Assembly: GCA_964521195.1 (NCBI GenBank)
Contig: CAZFRE010000003.1
Location: 1-64,000, forward strand
Origin: CAWDNM01 sp964521195
GTDB taxonomy: Bacteria > Actinomycetota > Coriobacteriia > Anaerosomatales > JAAXUF01
Reading direction: 5' to 3'
DNA length: 64,000 nucleotides
Made by a program: the position numbers and the translations under genes. Below the pieces are notes generated by a model. That model ran no database searches. It was not told the DNA's origin and saw nothing but the letters and a program-made list of their open reading frames with translations. Each line of letters begins with the position of its first letter. Position 1 is the stretch's first letter. Below are positions 33,677 through 42,922 of the stretch, in pieces.

Positions 33677-36600
33677 ATGGTCGACTCCTGCGCGCAGACA
33701 CCGTGGAGGCTCGCCCCGGCAGATCCGGAGCGGGTCCAGTCACTGGCCCGCGATACCGGGCTTTCGCAGGTGACCTCGCGGATCCTGGTCTCACGCGGCA
33801 TCGACACCGCGGCGCACGTCGACCGGTTCCTGTCGCCGAACCTCGAGCGTGACTGGCTCGATCCGGACACGATCCCCGGCATGGCGCAGGCAGCCGACGC
33901 CGTAGCCGAGGCCGTTCGCTCCGGGCAGCGCATCGTCGTGTTCGGCGACTTCGATCTCGACGGCGTATCCGCCGCCGCGGTTGCCGCGCGCGGTCTGCGC
34001 GATCTGGGGGCCGACGTTCACGCGACAGTGCCGCACCGGTTCCGTGAGGGCTACGGGCTGTCTGAGGCGGCGATCGCGCGACTCATGACGCTCGCTCCCG
34101 ACCTCGTGGTCACCGTCGACTGCGGCATCTCATCGGCGACTGAGGTCGCGCTGCTCGCCGAGGAGGGCGTGCGAGTCGTCGTCACCGACCACCACGAACC
34201 CGGCGCGGGGGTGCCGCGAGACGTGCCCGTGGTAGACCCCAAACTGGCGTCCGGGGACTGCGAGTCATGCGACCTGTCCGGTAGCGGCGTCGCACTCAAG
34301 CTCGTGCACGCCGTCGGTGTCAGGCTTGGCCAGCCGCATGCGTGGCGCGGGCTGACTGACCTCGCAACGCTCGGCACGGTGGCTGACATCGTGCCGCTTT
34401 CCGCCGAGAACCGCGCGCTCGTCACCGACGGAGTCCGACGCATGCGCGAGTCCACTCGAGTGTCCATCGCTGCGCTGGCGTCGATCGCGGGGGCGGCTCC
34501 CGTGTCACTCTCCGCCGACGGGGTGGCGTTCGCGCTCGCTCCCCGGCTCAACGCCGCCGGTCGGATGGCCGACCCGCAGCTCTCCCTCGACCTGCTTATG
34601 ACGGATGACCCGGTCGAAGCCGAACGGCTCGCACTCGCTCTCGATGAATGCAATCGCCTGCGGCAGCAGGTCGAGGCCGATCTGGCGGACGCCGCGATGG
34701 CGATGGCGGAGCGCACCTACGGCGGCGAACGCGGCCTGGTGCTCGGGGGCGAGGGGTGGCACGAGGGCGTCAAGGGCATCGTCGCCTCGCGCCTCGCAGG
34801 GCGGTTCCGCGTGCCGGCGATACTGTTGACGATCGAAGACGGGGTAGCGCGCGGCTCGGGACGCTCCGTGGGTTCGGTGGACCTGTTCCGCGCGCTTGAG
34901 GCATGCGGCGACGTGCTGACGCGTTTCGGTGGCCACGCGGCGGCCGTCGGCTGCAGCCTGCCCGCCGAGCGGATCGACGAGTTCCGCGCCCGCTTCCTCG
35001 CGCACCTCGACTCGCTGCCCGCCGAGCAGTTCGCCGCCGAGACGCTCGTCGATGCGGAGATCAGGCTCGAGGATGTGAGCGTGGAGCTGGCGGCCGAGCT
35101 GGGGCTTCTCGAACCGTTCGGCCACGGCAACCGCAAACCCCTGCTTGCGAGCAACGGCGTATTCATGAACGGCCGGTCCAAGGTTGGCAAGACCGCGAAC
35201 CACCTGCGCTTCTCGGCCTACGACGGTGTCACCAGCGTGCCGGCGATCGCGTTTCGGTGTAACGACATCGACGAACTGATAGGTCACGAGGCTGCGGTCG
35301 ACCTTGCATACGAGGTGTCGGCGGACGAGTGGCGCGGCAGGGCGCGTGTGCAGCTGATGGTGCGCGAGTTCCACCGGCGATCGCAGTCGGCAGACGCTCC
35401 TGCGTACGAACTCGTGGAAGACCTCTTCGCGCGCGCGGACGAGATCCTTGCTCGCGAGGAGTACGCGGGTATCGAAGACGCGCCGTCGTTTCACACCAAG
35501 CTTGCGGGCGTGACGTTCGAGGGGCGTCAGGACGTGTTGGCGAGGCTGGAGCCCGGCTCCCCGCTGCGAATCGAGCGGCAGCCGGACAACGCGTTCGACG
35601 CCAACGCCATCGCGCTCTTCGAACCGCGCGGCGAGCAGGTGGGCTTCTTCAACCGTCGACTTGCGGCCGCGCTCGCGCCGGCGATCGACGCCGGGGTCGC
35701 CTACGATGCCGAGGTCACGGACGTGACCGGCGGCGAGGGGGACCGCACCCTCGGCGTGAACGTGCTCGTGACGCAGCGTGATGCAGGTGCGGCGGACAAG
35801 GAGCGCGACTTCGCGCGCAGCAGACGCCGCGCGGAGCTGTCCGCGCTGTCGGCAGCGGCGCTCGAAGCTGAGCTCACGCACGCGTTCATCGGCGGTCGTG
35901 AGTTGCACGACGCGCAGGCGGAGTCGCTCGCTCACCTCGCAGCCGGCCGGAGCACTCTGACGGTCATGGCGACCGGGCGAGGCAAGTCGCTCATCTTCCA
36001 TATGCATGCGGCACGCACCGCGCTCCTCGACAGCCGCGCGAGCGTCTTCGTGTACCCGCTGCGCGCGCTCGTCGCGGATCAGTCGTTCCACCTGGGCGAG
36101 GCGTTCGGCGATGTGGGCCTGTCGGTCCTGACGGTGACCGGCGAGTCCTCGCCGTCGGAGCGCGATGCCGCGTTCGAGCGACTGGCTGCGGGTGAGCTCG
36201 ATGTCGTGCTCACCACGCCTGAGTTCCTGCACCTGCATGCCGAGCGGTTCGCGCGCAGCGGCCGCATCGGCTTCCTCGTGGTCGACGAGGCGCACCACGT
36301 AGGCATGTCGCGAGCCGGCCACCGGCCCGCGTACGCACGTCTCGGCGAAGCAGTGGAGGCGCTCGGTTCGCCCGCGGTGCTCGCGGTGACGGCGACCGCC
36401 GACGATGCGACGGCCAGCGCGATCCGCGCGACACTCGGCATCACGGCGACGGTGCTCGACCCCACAGTGCGGGACAACCTGCGCATCGAGGACCGGCGCG
36501 ATATACCCGACAAGGACGGCTACCTCGCGTCGCTCGCGGCTCGCGGCGAGAAGACGGTGGTATACGTGAACTCGCGCGAGCAATCGGTCAAGCTCGCACG

Positions 36601-37303
36601 CATGATCCGCAAGCGAGTCCCCGAGATCGCGATGCGCACCGCCTTTTACAACGGCGGGCTGAACCGCTCGACACGACACGCGGTCGAGCGCGCGTTTCGC
36701 ACGTCGGAGCTCCAGTTCGTCGTGTCCACAAGCGCGTTCGGCGAGGGGGTGAACATCCCCGACATCCGCAATGTGGTGCTGTACCATCTGCCCTTCAACG
36801 CGGTGGAGTTCAACCAGATGTCGGGCCGGGCGGGCCGAGACGGCGCCCTCGCTCGCATCCACCTCGTCTACGGCTCGAAGGACGCGCGCATCAACGAGAT
36901 GATCCTCTCCTCGCTCGCCCCCAGCCGAGACGACATGGCGGTCCTGTACTCGGTGCTTCGGACGGTGGCCGCCGCAGAGGGTGAGGGCTTTGAGATCACG
37001 AACGCCGAACTCGCCGAGCGTTCGAAACGCGTGCGCAAGCAGTTCGCGCTCGACGAGCGGGGTGTGTCGTCCGGCCTCGGCGTGCTGCGCGACCTCGGTT
37101 TCGTCACAGGCGAGGGTCACGGCGCGTACCGCCGCCTGACGTTCGTGCCCGGTGAGTCGAAGGTGGACCTCGAGTCCTCGGCACGCTACGCGGAGGGGCT
37201 CGACGAGATCGCCGAGTTCTCCGAGTTCAAAGCGTGGTCGCTTGCGGCTGATGCCGAGGAGCTCCTCGCGCGCTTCAACCGGCCCATCCTGCCGAGCGCG
37301 TAG
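33677..37303 (+). CDS. recJ: RecJ exonuclease fused to HIRAN domain and RecQ-like helicase
   Basis: This 1208-residue protein joins three modules. The RecJ part has FGDFDLDG (89-96), VTVDCGISS (145-153), the TDHHEPG motif (170-176), TLGTVADIVP, RLNAAGRM (290-297) and the DHHA1 pieces GWHEGVKGIVASRLAG and FGGHAAAVG, then an OB-like region to about 565. A HIRAN-like domain follows (about 606-700: LAGVTFEGR, NAFDANAIALF, VGFFNR). The helicase has Walker A ATGRGKSLIF (765-774), VVDEAHH (868-874), AVTATA, and motifs V-VI in GEGVNIPDIR and QMSGRAGRDG (1047-1056), closest to RecQ. A C-terminal domain of about 140 residues follows. RecJ plus RecQ cooperate in end resection; one chain suggests a self-contained resection machine. 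TAGGAT ends 6 bases before ATG, so the message may be leaderless. Confidence 0.92.
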   Translation: MVDSCAQTPWRLAPADPERVQSLARDTGLSQVTSRILVSRGIDTAAHVDRFLSPNLERDWLDPDTIPGMAQAADAVAEAVRSGQRIVVFGDFDLDGVSAAAVAARGLRDLGADVHATVPHRFREGYGLSEAAIARLMTLAPDLVVTVDCGISSATEVALLAEEGVRVVVTDHHEPGAGVPRDVPVVDPKLASGDCESCDLSGSGVALKLVHAVGVRLGQPHAWRGLTDLATLGTVADIVPLSAENRALVTDGVRRMRESTRVSIAALASIAGAAPVSLSADGVAFALAPRLNAAGRMADPQLSLDLLMTDDPVEAERLALALDECNRLRQQVEADLADAAMAMAERTYGGERGLVLGGEGWHEGVKGIVASRLAGRFRVPAILLTIEDGVARGSGRSVGSVDLFRALEACGDVLTRFGGHAAAVGCSLPAERIDEFRARFLAHLDSLPAEQFAAETLVDAEIRLEDVSVELAAELGLLEPFGHGNRKPLLASNGVFMNGRSKVGKTANHLRFSAYDGVTSVPAIAFRCNDIDELIGHEAAVDLAYEVSADEWRGRARVQLMVREFHRRSQSADAPAYELVEDLFARADEILAREEYAGIEDAPSFHTKLAGVTFEGRQDVLARLEPGSPLRIERQPDNAFDANAIALFEPRGEQVGFFNRRLAAALAPAIDAGVAYDAEVTDVTGGEGDRTLGVNVLVTQRDAGAADKERDFARSRRRAELSALSAAALEAELTHAFIGGRELHDAQAESLAHLAAGRSTLTVMATGRGKSLIFHMHAARTALLDSRASVFVYPLRALVADQSFHLGEAFGDVGLSVLTVTGESSPSERDAAFERLAAGELDVVLTTPEFLHLHAERFARSGRIGFLVVDEAHHVGMSRAGHRPAYARLGEAVEALGSPAVLAVTATADDATASAIRATLGITATVLDPTVRDNLRIEDRRDIPDKDGYLASLAARGEKTVVYVNSREQSVKLARMIRKRVPEIAMRTAFYNGGLNRSTRHAVERAFRTSELQFVVSTSAFGEGVNIPDIRNVVLYHLPFNAVEFNQMSGRAGRDGALARIHLVYGSKDARINEMILSSLAPSRDDMAVLYSVLRTVAAAEGEGFEITNAELAERSKRVRKQFALDERGVSSGLGVLRDLGFVTGEGHGAYRRLTFVPGESKVDLESSARYAEGLDEIAEFSEFKAWSLAADAEELLARFNRPILPSA

Positions 37304-37406
37304 CGCGGCCGGTACGTGGCGACGACGGCGCGTTCGCCGTCACCCGCTGCCCGTCGCGCTCGCGCTACACTAGGCGCACATGATTGTCGGCCGGTGAAGG
37401 AAGTCG

Positions 37407-39623
37407 ATGCCAGCAACGCTCCAGCAGATCGAAGCGCAGGTTCGGGCGTACAACCCGGATGCGGATCTGACCGGGCTCGACGACGCGTACGACTTCGCGA
37501 TCCGCGCCCACGAAGGCCAGATGCGCAAGAGCGGCGAACCGTTCGTGCACCACCCGATCGAGGTCGCGCTTATCCTCGCGGAACTGCACATGGACACGGC
37601 GACCCTCAAGGCGGCGCTGCTGCACGACACCGTCGAGGACTCCGAGGTCACGATCGCCGAGGTGCGCGAGCGATTCGGCGACGAGGTCGCCGAACTCGTC
37701 GACGGCGTGACGAAGCTCGGCAAGATCGAGTTCGAGTCCCTCTCCGAGGCGCAGAGCAACAACCTTCGCAAGATGCTCATCGCGATGGCCAAGGACATCC
37801 GGGTCATCCTCATCAAGCTCGCCGACCGGCTGCACAACATGCGCACGCTTTCGGCGTTGCCGGAGGCGCGACGCATCGAGAAGGCCCGCGAGACGATGGA
37901 GATCTACGCCCCGCTCGCGCACCGCCTCGGCATCTCGAGCATCAAGTGGGAGCTTGAGGACCTCGCGTTCTACTACCTCGAGCCGCACAAGTTCCACCAG
38001 GTCTCGCGCATGGTCGCCGAGAGTCGCAAGGCCCGCGAAGACTACCTGCAGAAGGTCATCGACCAGCTGCACGAGGAGCTCCAGGCCATCGGCGTCCACG
38101 CGCGCATCTCGGGCCGGCCGAAGCATCTGTACAGCGTCTACCAGAAGATGTCCCAGAAAGGAAAGGACTTCAACGAGATCTACGACCTCATCGCCCTGCG
38201 CGTGATCGTGGACTCGGTCAAGGATGTCTACGGGGCGCTCGGCACGGTGCACTCGATCTGGAAGCCGGTGCCCGGCCGCTTCAAGGACTACGTGGCGATG
38301 CCCAAGTTCAACATGTACCAGTCGCTGCACACGACGGTCATCGGACCGTCAGGCAGTCCGCTCGAGATCCAGATCCGCAGCGAGGAGATGCACCGCACCG
38401 CCGAGTATGGCGTCGCAGCGCACTGGCGCTACAAGGAGGGCCTGAAGGGCGAGGACGCGTTCGACGAGCGGCTCGCGTGGCTCAGGCAGATGCTCGAGTG
38501 GCAGACCGAGCTCAAGGACCCCCGTGAGTTCATGGAGGCGCTCAAGATCGACCTCTTCGAAGAGGAGGTCTTCGTCTTCTCGCCGAAGGGCGACGTGATC
38601 AGCCTCAAGCGCGGTTCGACGCCGATCGACTTCGCGTACGCGATCCACACCGAGGTCGGCAACCACTGTGTCGGCGCGAAGGTCAACGGATCGATCGTCC
38701 CACTCGGCTACGAACTGCAGATGGGCGACCGGCTCGAGATCCTCACCAACAAGAACTCCAAGCCCTCCCGCGACTGGCTCAACATCGTCAAGACCTCCTC
38801 GGCGAGATCCAAGATCCGCAACTTCTTCAGCAAGGTCACGCGCGAAGACGATCTCATCCGTGGCCGAGACGAGCTCGCGAAGGTCATGCGCAAGCACGGT
38901 CTCGGCATCGGCTCCAAGTCCGCCGAGAAGGCGATCGAATCGGTCGCCAAGGAGATGAACTACGCCCACGCCGAGGACATCCTTGCGGGTATCGGCGCCG
39001 GCAAGATCTCGGCCAAGCAGGTGGGGACGAAGCTGCTGAAGTTGATGGCGAAGGACGGCGACATCGCCAAGCCTGAGCCGAAGGTCGAGGAGTTCACCCT
39101 CGCGCAGCCGATGATCGCGCCGCGGCACAAGCGCCGCAAACAGGGCGGCGGCATCAAGGTCAAGGGCATCGAGGACGTGCTCGTGCGCCTCGCGCGCTGC
39201 TGCAACCCGGTGCCGGGCGACAAGATCATCGGCTTCGTGACCCGCGGGCGCGGGGTGTCGGTCCACCGGCTCGACTGCCCCAACGCGCGCGAACTGCTCG
39301 GCAGTCCGGAGCGCATCATCGACGTCGAGTGGGACCTCGGGACCGACACGACGTACCAGGTGGAGATCTTCATCGAGGCGCTCGACCGGCTGCGCCTGCT
39401 CCAAGACGTCACGGCCGCGCTCGCCGAATCGGGCGTCAACATCATCGCGTCCTCGACGACGACGCATAAGGATGGCCTCGTCGACATGCGGTTCCTGTTC
39501 GAGACTGGCGATCTGTCCCGGCTCGATGCCGTGCTTCGCGAGGTGCGAGCGGTCAACGGCGTCTTCGAAGCGCGGCGCATGCTTCCGGGCGAGGCGAACC
39601 AGCGAAAGCGCGGCGACCACTGA
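37407..39623 (+). CDS. relA: Bifunctional (p)ppGpp synthetase/hydrolase (Rel/SpoT)
   Basis: The 738-residue stringent-response enzyme has an N-terminal HD hydrolase domain (HHPIEVA, LLHDTVEDS), the synthetase domain (GRPKHLYSVYQKM, YDLIALRVIV, KDYVAMPKFNMYQSLHTTV), a TGS domain (DVISLKRGSTPIDFAYAIH), the zinc-finger region with CCNPVPGDKIIGFVTRGRGVSVH and a C-terminal ACT domain. Both catalytic halves look intact. GAAGGAAG is placed about 6 bases before ATG. TACACT at 37366-37371 is the likely -10. Its stop shares a base with the next ATG. Confidence 0.96.
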   Translation: MPATLQQIEAQVRAYNPDADLTGLDDAYDFAIRAHEGQMRKSGEPFVHHPIEVALILAELHMDTATLKAALLHDTVEDSEVTIAEVRERFGDEVAELVDGVTKLGKIEFESLSEAQSNNLRKMLIAMAKDIRVILIKLADRLHNMRTLSALPEARRIEKARETMEIYAPLAHRLGISSIKWELEDLAFYYLEPHKFHQVSRMVAESRKAREDYLQKVIDQLHEELQAIGVHARISGRPKHLYSVYQKMSQKGKDFNEIYDLIALRVIVDSVKDVYGALGTVHSIWKPVPGRFKDYVAMPKFNMYQSLHTTVIGPSGSPLEIQIRSEEMHRTAEYGVAAHWRYKEGLKGEDAFDERLAWLRQMLEWQTELKDPREFMEALKIDLFEEEVFVFSPKGDVISLKRGSTPIDFAYAIHTEVGNHCVGAKVNGSIVPLGYELQMGDRLEILTNKNSKPSRDWLNIVKTSSARSKIRNFFSKVTREDDLIRGRDELAKVMRKHGLGIGSKSAEKAIESVAKEMNYAHAEDILAGIGAGKISAKQVGTKLLKLMAKDGDIAKPEPKVEEFTLAQPMIAPRHKRRKQGGGIKVKGIEDVLVRLARCCNPVPGDKIIGFVTRGRGVSVHRLDCPNARELLGSPERIIDVEWDLGTDTTYQVEIFIEALDRLRLLQDVTAALAESGVNIIASSTTTHKDGLVDMRFLFETGDLSRLDAVLREVRAVNGVFEARRMLPGEANQRKRGDH

Positions 39624-40282
39624 TGCGCGTCGACCGGCTCGGGCTCGGCCCGCTGGAGACCAACTGCTGGGTGGTGGGCGACGACGCGGGCGGGTCGGTG
39701 GTGGTGGTCGATCCCGCGGGCGACGCGGATGCCGTCCTCCGGGTCGCGGCGGATCGGCCTGTCGAGGCCGTCGTGCTCACGCACGGGCACTTCGACCACC
39801 TCGGCGCGGTGGGTGAACTCATCGAGCGGACCGGCTGCCGCTTCGCGATGCACGAGGCCGACGCAGGCTCAGTCACCTCACCCGAGGCCAACGGCGGCGC
39901 GCTGTTCGGCTTCCACCTGATCGCTCCGACGCCGACCGGACTGCTCGCCGACGGGGACACCTTCGACGCCGGCGCGGTCAGGTTCACGGTGCTGCACACG
40001 CCCGGTCACACGCCGGGCGGTATCTGCCTTCTTGCCGAAGACGACGCCGGCGTGCCGCAGCTGTTCTCCGGCGACACGCTGTTCGCCGGCAGCGTCGGAC
40101 GCACGGACTTCCCGGGAGGCGATGCACGGGCGCTCGCGCGCTCCATCGCCGAGAGGCTCGCGCCGCTTGCTCCCGATGTAGTCGTGCACCCGGGCCACGG
40201 CCCCGACACGACCATCGGGCGGGAGGCGGCGGTCAACTTCTTCTGGCCGCGGCGGGCGGCGGGTGACGGCGAGCGAGGCTAG
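39623..40282 (+). CDS. MBL-fold hydrolase (glyoxalase II-like)
   Basis: The 219-residue metallo-beta-lactamase-fold enzyme shows the metal motif LTHGHFDHLG, then a His in LHTPGHTPGG, Asp in FSGDTLFAGSVGRTD and the last His in VVHPGHGPDTT. The glyoxalase II-like subfamily hydrolyses thioesters; the substrate here is not known. Its ATG overlaps the relA stop by one base, an association seen in many Gram-positive bacteria. Confidence 0.88.
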   Translation: MRVDRLGLGPLETNCWVVGDDAGGSVVVVDPAGDADAVLRVAADRPVEAVVLTHGHFDHLGAVGELIERTGCRFAMHEADAGSVTSPEANGGALFGFHLIAPTPTGLLADGDTFDAGAVRFTVLHTPGHTPGGICLLAEDDAGVPQLFSGDTLFAGSVGRTDFPGGDARALARSIAERLAPLAPDVVVHPGHGPDTTIGREAAVNFFWPRRAAGDGERG

Positions 40283-40302
40283 AACGGCGAATCGAGGTCG
40301 AG

Positions 40303-41487
40303 ATGGCGCGCGTGGCGCTCGTGTACGACCCGCGGATGGCCGGGTACCGCTTCGGCCGCGACCATCCCATGGTCCCGGAGCGCTACACGCTTGCGGTCTC
40401 ACTCATGCGCGCGTGGGGTCTGCTCGGCGCCGAGGCACGCGATGGCGTCGCGGTCGAGATCGCGCCCGCGCCCGCGACCGAGGCAGACCTGCTGCGGGTG
40501 CATTCCCGTGCGTTCGTCGACGCGGTGAAGCGCGCGTCGCTCCCCGCCGATGAGCCTAGGTTCGGTATCGGTCCGGGTGACACACCTGCCTTTTCGCGCA
40601 TGCACGAGATCTCGGCGCTGATCGCCGGGGGGACGATACGAGCGCTCGATGCGGTGCTCGAGGGCGAACTGAGCCGCGCGTTCAGTCCCGCCGGCGGCCT
40701 CCACCACGCGCATCGCGATCGGGCGGCCGGTTTCTGCGTCTACAACGACTGCGCGGTGGCCATCTCGCGCGTGACGGCGCGCCGCCCGGGCATGCGGGTG
40801 GCGTACGTCGACATCGACGCGCACCACGGCGATGGCGTCGAGGAGTGCTTTCGCGAGCGGGATGACGTGCTCACGATCTCGCTGCACGAGTCCGGGCGGT
40901 ACCTCTACCCCGGTACCGGCGCCTCGCGAGACATCGGTGGGGGTGCAGGCGTCGGCTTCGCCGTGAACGTGCCGTTGCCGCCCCACGCCGGTCGCACCGA
41001 GTACGAGCTCGCCTTCGACCGGGTGGTGGAGCCCGCACTCACCGCCTTCGGACCAGATGTCGTCGTCGCGCAGCTGGGTGCCGACGCACATCGCAGCGAC
41101 CCGCTGACGCACCTCGGGATGACGGTCGCCGGGCACGCCCGGCTGGTAGCACGCCTCGTCGACATCGCCGAGGAGCTGTGCGCCGGTCGTCTCGTCGCAA
41201 CCGGGGGCGGCGGCTACGAGGCGTTCTCAGCGACCCCGCGCATGTGGGCGTGCGCGATGGCCGTCCTTCGCGGCATGGAGGCGCCTGCGAGCGTGCCGCC
41301 GGCATGGCTGGACGAGTCGGCCGCCGCCGCTCGGCGACTCGGACGGACGGCGCCGCGAATGACCGAGACGTACGGGGAGGTGCAGGCCGAGGAGCCCGTG
41401 CTGAGCGCCGAGGAGACGCATCGTCTCGCCGCGCACGCGATCGCGCAGACGGTTGCGAACTCGCCGCTTCTTGGGGGCGGCGCCTAG
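40303..41487 (+). CDS. Histone-deacetylase-family deacylase (AcuC-like)
   Basis: The 394-residue zinc-dependent deacylase begins with LVYDPRMAGYRFG and DHPMVPERY. Active-site motifs are GGLHHAHRDRAAGFCVYND and the zinc motif YVDIDAHHGDG, followed by GADAHRSDPL and TGGGGYE. AcuC removes acetyl groups from acetyl-CoA synthetase; whether this one does is inferred from family resemblance. A GAGGTCGAG ribosome binding site precedes ATG. Its stop overlaps the stop of the convergent diguanylate cyclase. Confidence 0.88.
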   Translation: MARVALVYDPRMAGYRFGRDHPMVPERYTLAVSLMRAWGLLGAEARDGVAVEIAPAPATEADLLRVHSRAFVDAVKRASLPADEPRFGIGPGDTPAFSRMHEISALIAGGTIRALDAVLEGELSRAFSPAGGLHHAHRDRAAGFCVYNDCAVAISRVTARRPGMRVAYVDIDAHHGDGVEECFRERDDVLTISLHESGRYLYPGTGASRDIGGGAGVGFAVNVPLPPHAGRTEYELAFDRVVEPALTAFGPDVVVAQLGADAHRSDPLTHLGMTVAGHARLVARLVDIAEELCAGRLVATGGGGYEAFSATPRMWACAMAVLRGMEAPASVPPAWLDESAAAARRLGRTAPRMTETYGEVQAEEPVLSAEETHRLAAHAIAQTVANSPLLGGGA

Positions 41488-42743
41488 CCCACCACGACCT
41501 GGTCGCGCCCACGGTCCTTCGCCGCATACAGGGCCGTGTCGGCGCGCACCATGGCGGCCTCGGCGGTGTCACCCGCATGCGCAAGCGTCGCGCCGACGCT
41601 GATGGCGACCGAGATCGCGCGATCTCCGACCGCCACGGGGGTCGCCCCGACGGCCCGGCGCACGCGGTCGGCGAGGCCGGTGAGGGATGCTTCGTCGACA
41701 TCGGGCGCGACGATGAGGAACTCCTCGCCACCGAGCCGGCCGATGGCGTCGTACTCGCGCAGCGTCGAGGAGGCTCGCGCTGCGATCGCTCGCAGGACGA
41801 CATCGCCAGCGGCATGACCGTAGGTGTCGTTGACGTGCTTGAAGTGGTCGGCATCGAGTTCGATCACGCCCGTGGCCGTCTCGGTTCGCTCGCTGCGCGA
41901 CAGCTCGTGCTCGAGCCGCTCGATGATCGCCCGCCGATTGGCGATGCCGGTGAGCGCGTCGGTCGTCGCGAGCTCGTGAAGCTCGCGTTCCGAACTGTCG
42001 ATCTGCTCGGCCATCCGGCTCACCAGCCGCCAACCGGCGACAGTCGACACGGCGAGTACCACGAGGAAGATGCCCAGCAGCGCGACGCCTCCGTCCATGA
42101 CGGCACGATCCGTCGCGGCGAGCGGAAGCGTGACGGAGATGCCGCCTCGCACGTCACCGACTGCGTACCCTTGGCGCTCGTGGCAGGGGAGGCATGTTCG
42201 GTCGACGACGAGGGGCCGGATGGTGCGCAGCGCGCGGCCGTCCTGCCGGTCCACCGTCTGCGTGATGTCGGATCGGTCGGACTCGAACCGCCGGAGCGCC
42301 TCCTCCTCCCAGCTGTCGGGCGCGTTGGCGGGGTTCACGGGCATAAGGCTCGTCAGGCGGAACTGCACGCCCTCGCGCTGCTCGGCGATGGCCGAGATCT
42401 CGTTGGTCATCGCGGCCGGGTTGCGGAGGGTGAGCATGGTGCCGGAGACCGTGCTCGTGTCGGGCTCCACTCCGAGTTCCCTCAGGTACGGGTTGGAGCG
42501 GGCGCTGTCTGACTTCACGACCCAGGCCCCGCCGTGCATCGCGTTCCACGCACGTGTGCTCACGATGAGGTCGAGATACGAGGCCGCCTGTTCCCGGGCG
42601 CCACGCTCGGCGAGGAAGAGGGTGATCCCGAAGATGCTCACGAATACGAGCACGGTGAACAGGCCCAGCGCCACACCTGCCCGCATCGCGAAGCTGCGGA
42701 CCGGCCGGTTCGTATGCGTGTAGGTCTCGCGGGTGTGCGTCAT
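41484..42743 (-). CDS. Membrane diguanylate cyclase with haem-c sensor domain
   Basis: The 419-residue protein has a membrane helix at about 21-44, an outside sensor domain of DUF3365 type with a single haem-c motif CLPCH (184-188), a second helix at about 217-240 and a C-terminal GGDEF domain. The catalytic signature is GGEEF (338-342), preceded by an RxxD inhibitory site (R329-D332) five residues upstream. It should make cyclic di-GMP in response to a redox or gas signal sensed by the haem; that signal is inferred. ATG 42743 with GGAG upstream is preferred to a longer open frame. Confidence 0.88.
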   Translation of the reverse strand: MTHTRETYTHTNRPVRSFAMRAGVALGLFTVLVFVSIFGITLFLAERGAREQAASYLDLIVSTRAWNAMHGGAWVVKSDSARSNPYLRELGVEPDTSTVSGTMLTLRNPAAMTNEISAIAEQREGVQFRLTSLMPVNPANAPDSWEEEALRRFESDRSDITQTVDRQDGRALRTIRPLVVDRTCLPCHERQGYAVGDVRGGISVTLPLAATDRAVMDGGVALLGIFLVVLAVSTVAGWRLVSRMAEQIDSSERELHELATTDALTGIANRRAIIERLEHELSRSERTETATGVIELDADHFKHVNDTYGHAAGDVVLRAIAARASSTLREYDAIGRLGGEEFLIVAPDVDEASLTGLADRVRRAVGATPVAVGDRAISVAISVGATLAHAGDTAEAAMVRADTALYAAKDRGRDQVVVG

Positions 42744-42922
42744 CTTGGGCGACTCCGGAACAGTGGGTGGTTCACGGTAGTATCGGCGCACAGACGGTCC
42801 GGCTGCAGTAGAACTCGCGCGGCGTGCGATCGCGTCACCTCGATGGCACGAGCACCGCGCTCGCGGTACACTTGCGCCTTGCCGAGCCACTCCCGAGATT
42901 AAGGCTGAACCGCGCCGTGAGT

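Noticed and set aside
34505..37120. Very long open frame on the minus strand (about 870 codons) opposite recJ
   Set aside because: It is antisense to the strongly conserved RecJ-helicase gene, has no recognisable domain and arises from GC-rich codon bias.
42873..42922. Possible T-box leader before hisS
   Set aside because: Only about 45 nt separate the predicted transcription start from the start codon, too short for a T-box, and no T-box sequence is visible.
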